Assembly: GCA_965237505.1 (NCBI GenBank)
Contig: CBDEFR010000004.1
Span: forward strand, 484,343-548,342
Direction: 5' to 3'
From: NVTR01 sp965237505
Lineage (GTDB): Bacteria; Pseudomonadota; Alphaproteobacteria; Rhodobacterales; Rhodobacteraceae
DNA: 64,000 bases
Notes under the pieces: generated by a model
What the model saw: only the letters and a program-made list of their open reading frames with translations
The model's database searches: none
What the model was told of the DNA's origin: nothing
Program-made: the position numbers and the translations under genes
Shown: one piece after another, positions 63,414 through 64,000 of the stretch
How the letters are laid out: every line of letters starts with the position of its first letter
Position numbering within the stretch: the first letter of the stretch is position 1

Positions 63414-64000
63414 ACAGGAGCGGGTTGATGTGCGGGCCAAACGCCGCCGTTGGCGAAAACGCCAGGATTGGCTGAAGCATCACCTGCATCTGTTGGGCAG
63501 GATCGTGTTCATTGATGAAACCGGGTTGAACACAAAAATGGCCCGGCTTCGAGGGCGGTCTGCAAAAGGTCAGCGGCTGATAGCTTCAATCCCCCATGGC
63601 CACTGGAAAACCATGACTTTCATTGCCGGTCTGCGCCATGATGGCATGACGGCTCCATGGGTACTGGACGGCCCGATGGATGGTCCCGCATTCATCACCT
63701 ACATCAAAACCCAACTCGCACCGACCCTGCAAAAGGGCGATGTTGTGGTGATGGATAATCTGCCCGCTCACAAGGTTGCCGCAGCCAATGCAGCAATCAG
63801 GGAGCGCGGCGCATGGCTGCTATTCCTGCCACCATATTCGCCGGACCTGAACCCAATCGAGCTGGCTTTCTCAAAGCTCAAAGCACACATGAAGAGATTG
63901 GCCGCGAGAACCGTTGACACCTTGTGGAAAGGTGTCGGCGAAATCCTCGAACTGTTCTCAAAACAGGAATGTGCAAACTTCTTCGCAGCATCCGGATATG
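63391..64000 (+). CDS. IS630 transposase, catalytic frame (partial)
   Basis: -1 frame after the A8 run: RIVFIDETGLNTKMARLRGR (D), DVVVMDNLPAHKVAAANAAI (D), LPPYSPDLNPIELAFSKLKA (E). Cut by the window end shortly before its expected stop. Confidence 0.85.

Larger units (their letters stand above)
62979..64000 (+). mobile_element. IS630-family element D, runs off window
   Basis: Left end GAGCATTTCCGG directly after a TA (62977-62978). Two frames joined at an A8 run; right end outside the window. Confidence 0.85.

Noticed and set aside
1..64000. tRNA, rRNA or CRISPR loci
   Set aside because: No cloverleaf with a CCA/TTCGA-type T-loop, no rRNA signature and no regularly spaced direct repeats were noticed by eye; a dedicated scan could still find one.

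Overview
The window looks like an accessory region, plasmid-borne or island-like, of a marine alphaproteobacterium of the Rhodobacterales (Roseobacter) type. The evidence is a sugar ABC transporter/IclR catabolic operon, a glutaryl-CoA dehydrogenase fragment of alphaproteobacterial type, a DUF3768 gene, a large plasmid ParB-like gene, a TraA-like relaxase-helicase and BrnT/BrnA. Insertion sequences are extremely dense: IS1182, IS21 (three elements plus one end fragment), IS1380 (two inverted remnants), IS256, ISAs1, IS5 (two groups), IS6, IS3 (four elements), IS630 (four) and an IS1595-derived mini-element. Many ordinary genes can be reassembled only by reading through these insertions. Family names come from motif recognition by eye; no database search was run.

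Layout. 1-9.7 kb: a broken cysteine desulfurase, IS remnants, an LprI-like protein, IS256, the 3' stub of a possible Slam-like gene with a DUF3187 gene, then an IS5 element that contains an ISAs1. 9.7-21 kb: the best preserved metabolic block. A divergent IclR regulator separates a leftward ABC transporter (binding protein, two permeases, ATPase) from a rightward catabolic run (Gfo/Idh/MocA oxidoreductase, IolD-like ThDP enzyme, aldehyde dehydrogenase, IlvD/Edd dehydratase). This suggests uptake of a sugar, cyclitol or sugar acid and its non-phosphorylative oxidation; the substrate is unknown. 21-24.5 kb: gene fragments, a Tn3-type resolvase split by a MITE, a tnpA stub, and a BrnT/BrnA toxin-antitoxin pair. 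24.5-30.7 kb: one very GC-rich gene for a 2047-residue relaxase with two helicase modules.

30.8-33.8 kb: fused IS21/IS256 scars and a PD-(D/E)XK-like nuclease gene split by an IS3 element. 33.76-42.51 kb: a fossil Tni (Tn7/Tn5053-like) transposon with matching TGTCATAGTAG ends and repeated transposase-binding-like sites. Its tniA, tniB and tniQ are all broken by IS insertion or nonsense mutation. 42.8-49.8 kb: a stand-alone AAA+ ATPase, an ArdC-like antirestriction stub, a frameshifted ParB-like gene and a DUF3768 gene split by an IS21 with an 8-bp target duplication. 49.9-52.4 kb: a small ORF split by IS630, then a second IS630. 52.8-56.7 kb: a malonyl-transferase-like protein, a fused E1 alpha/beta 2-oxoacid dehydrogenase and a decayed glutaryl-CoA dehydrogenase, all leftward. 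56.7-60.5 kb: IS21 with a nested IS3. 60.6-64 kb: a prophage-like edge (ParB-methyltransferase fusion, DUF5681, terminase large subunit) cut by an IS630 that runs off the window.

The main points for a second look are: a twin-hairpin mini-repeat inserted in both genes of one IS21 with compensatory stem changes; the fossil Tni transposon with precisely definable ends; a MITE that retains both ends of an IS1595-type transposase gene; a 14-bp duplication around an IS3-like element; and a recurring pattern of single in-frame stops in otherwise intact frames.
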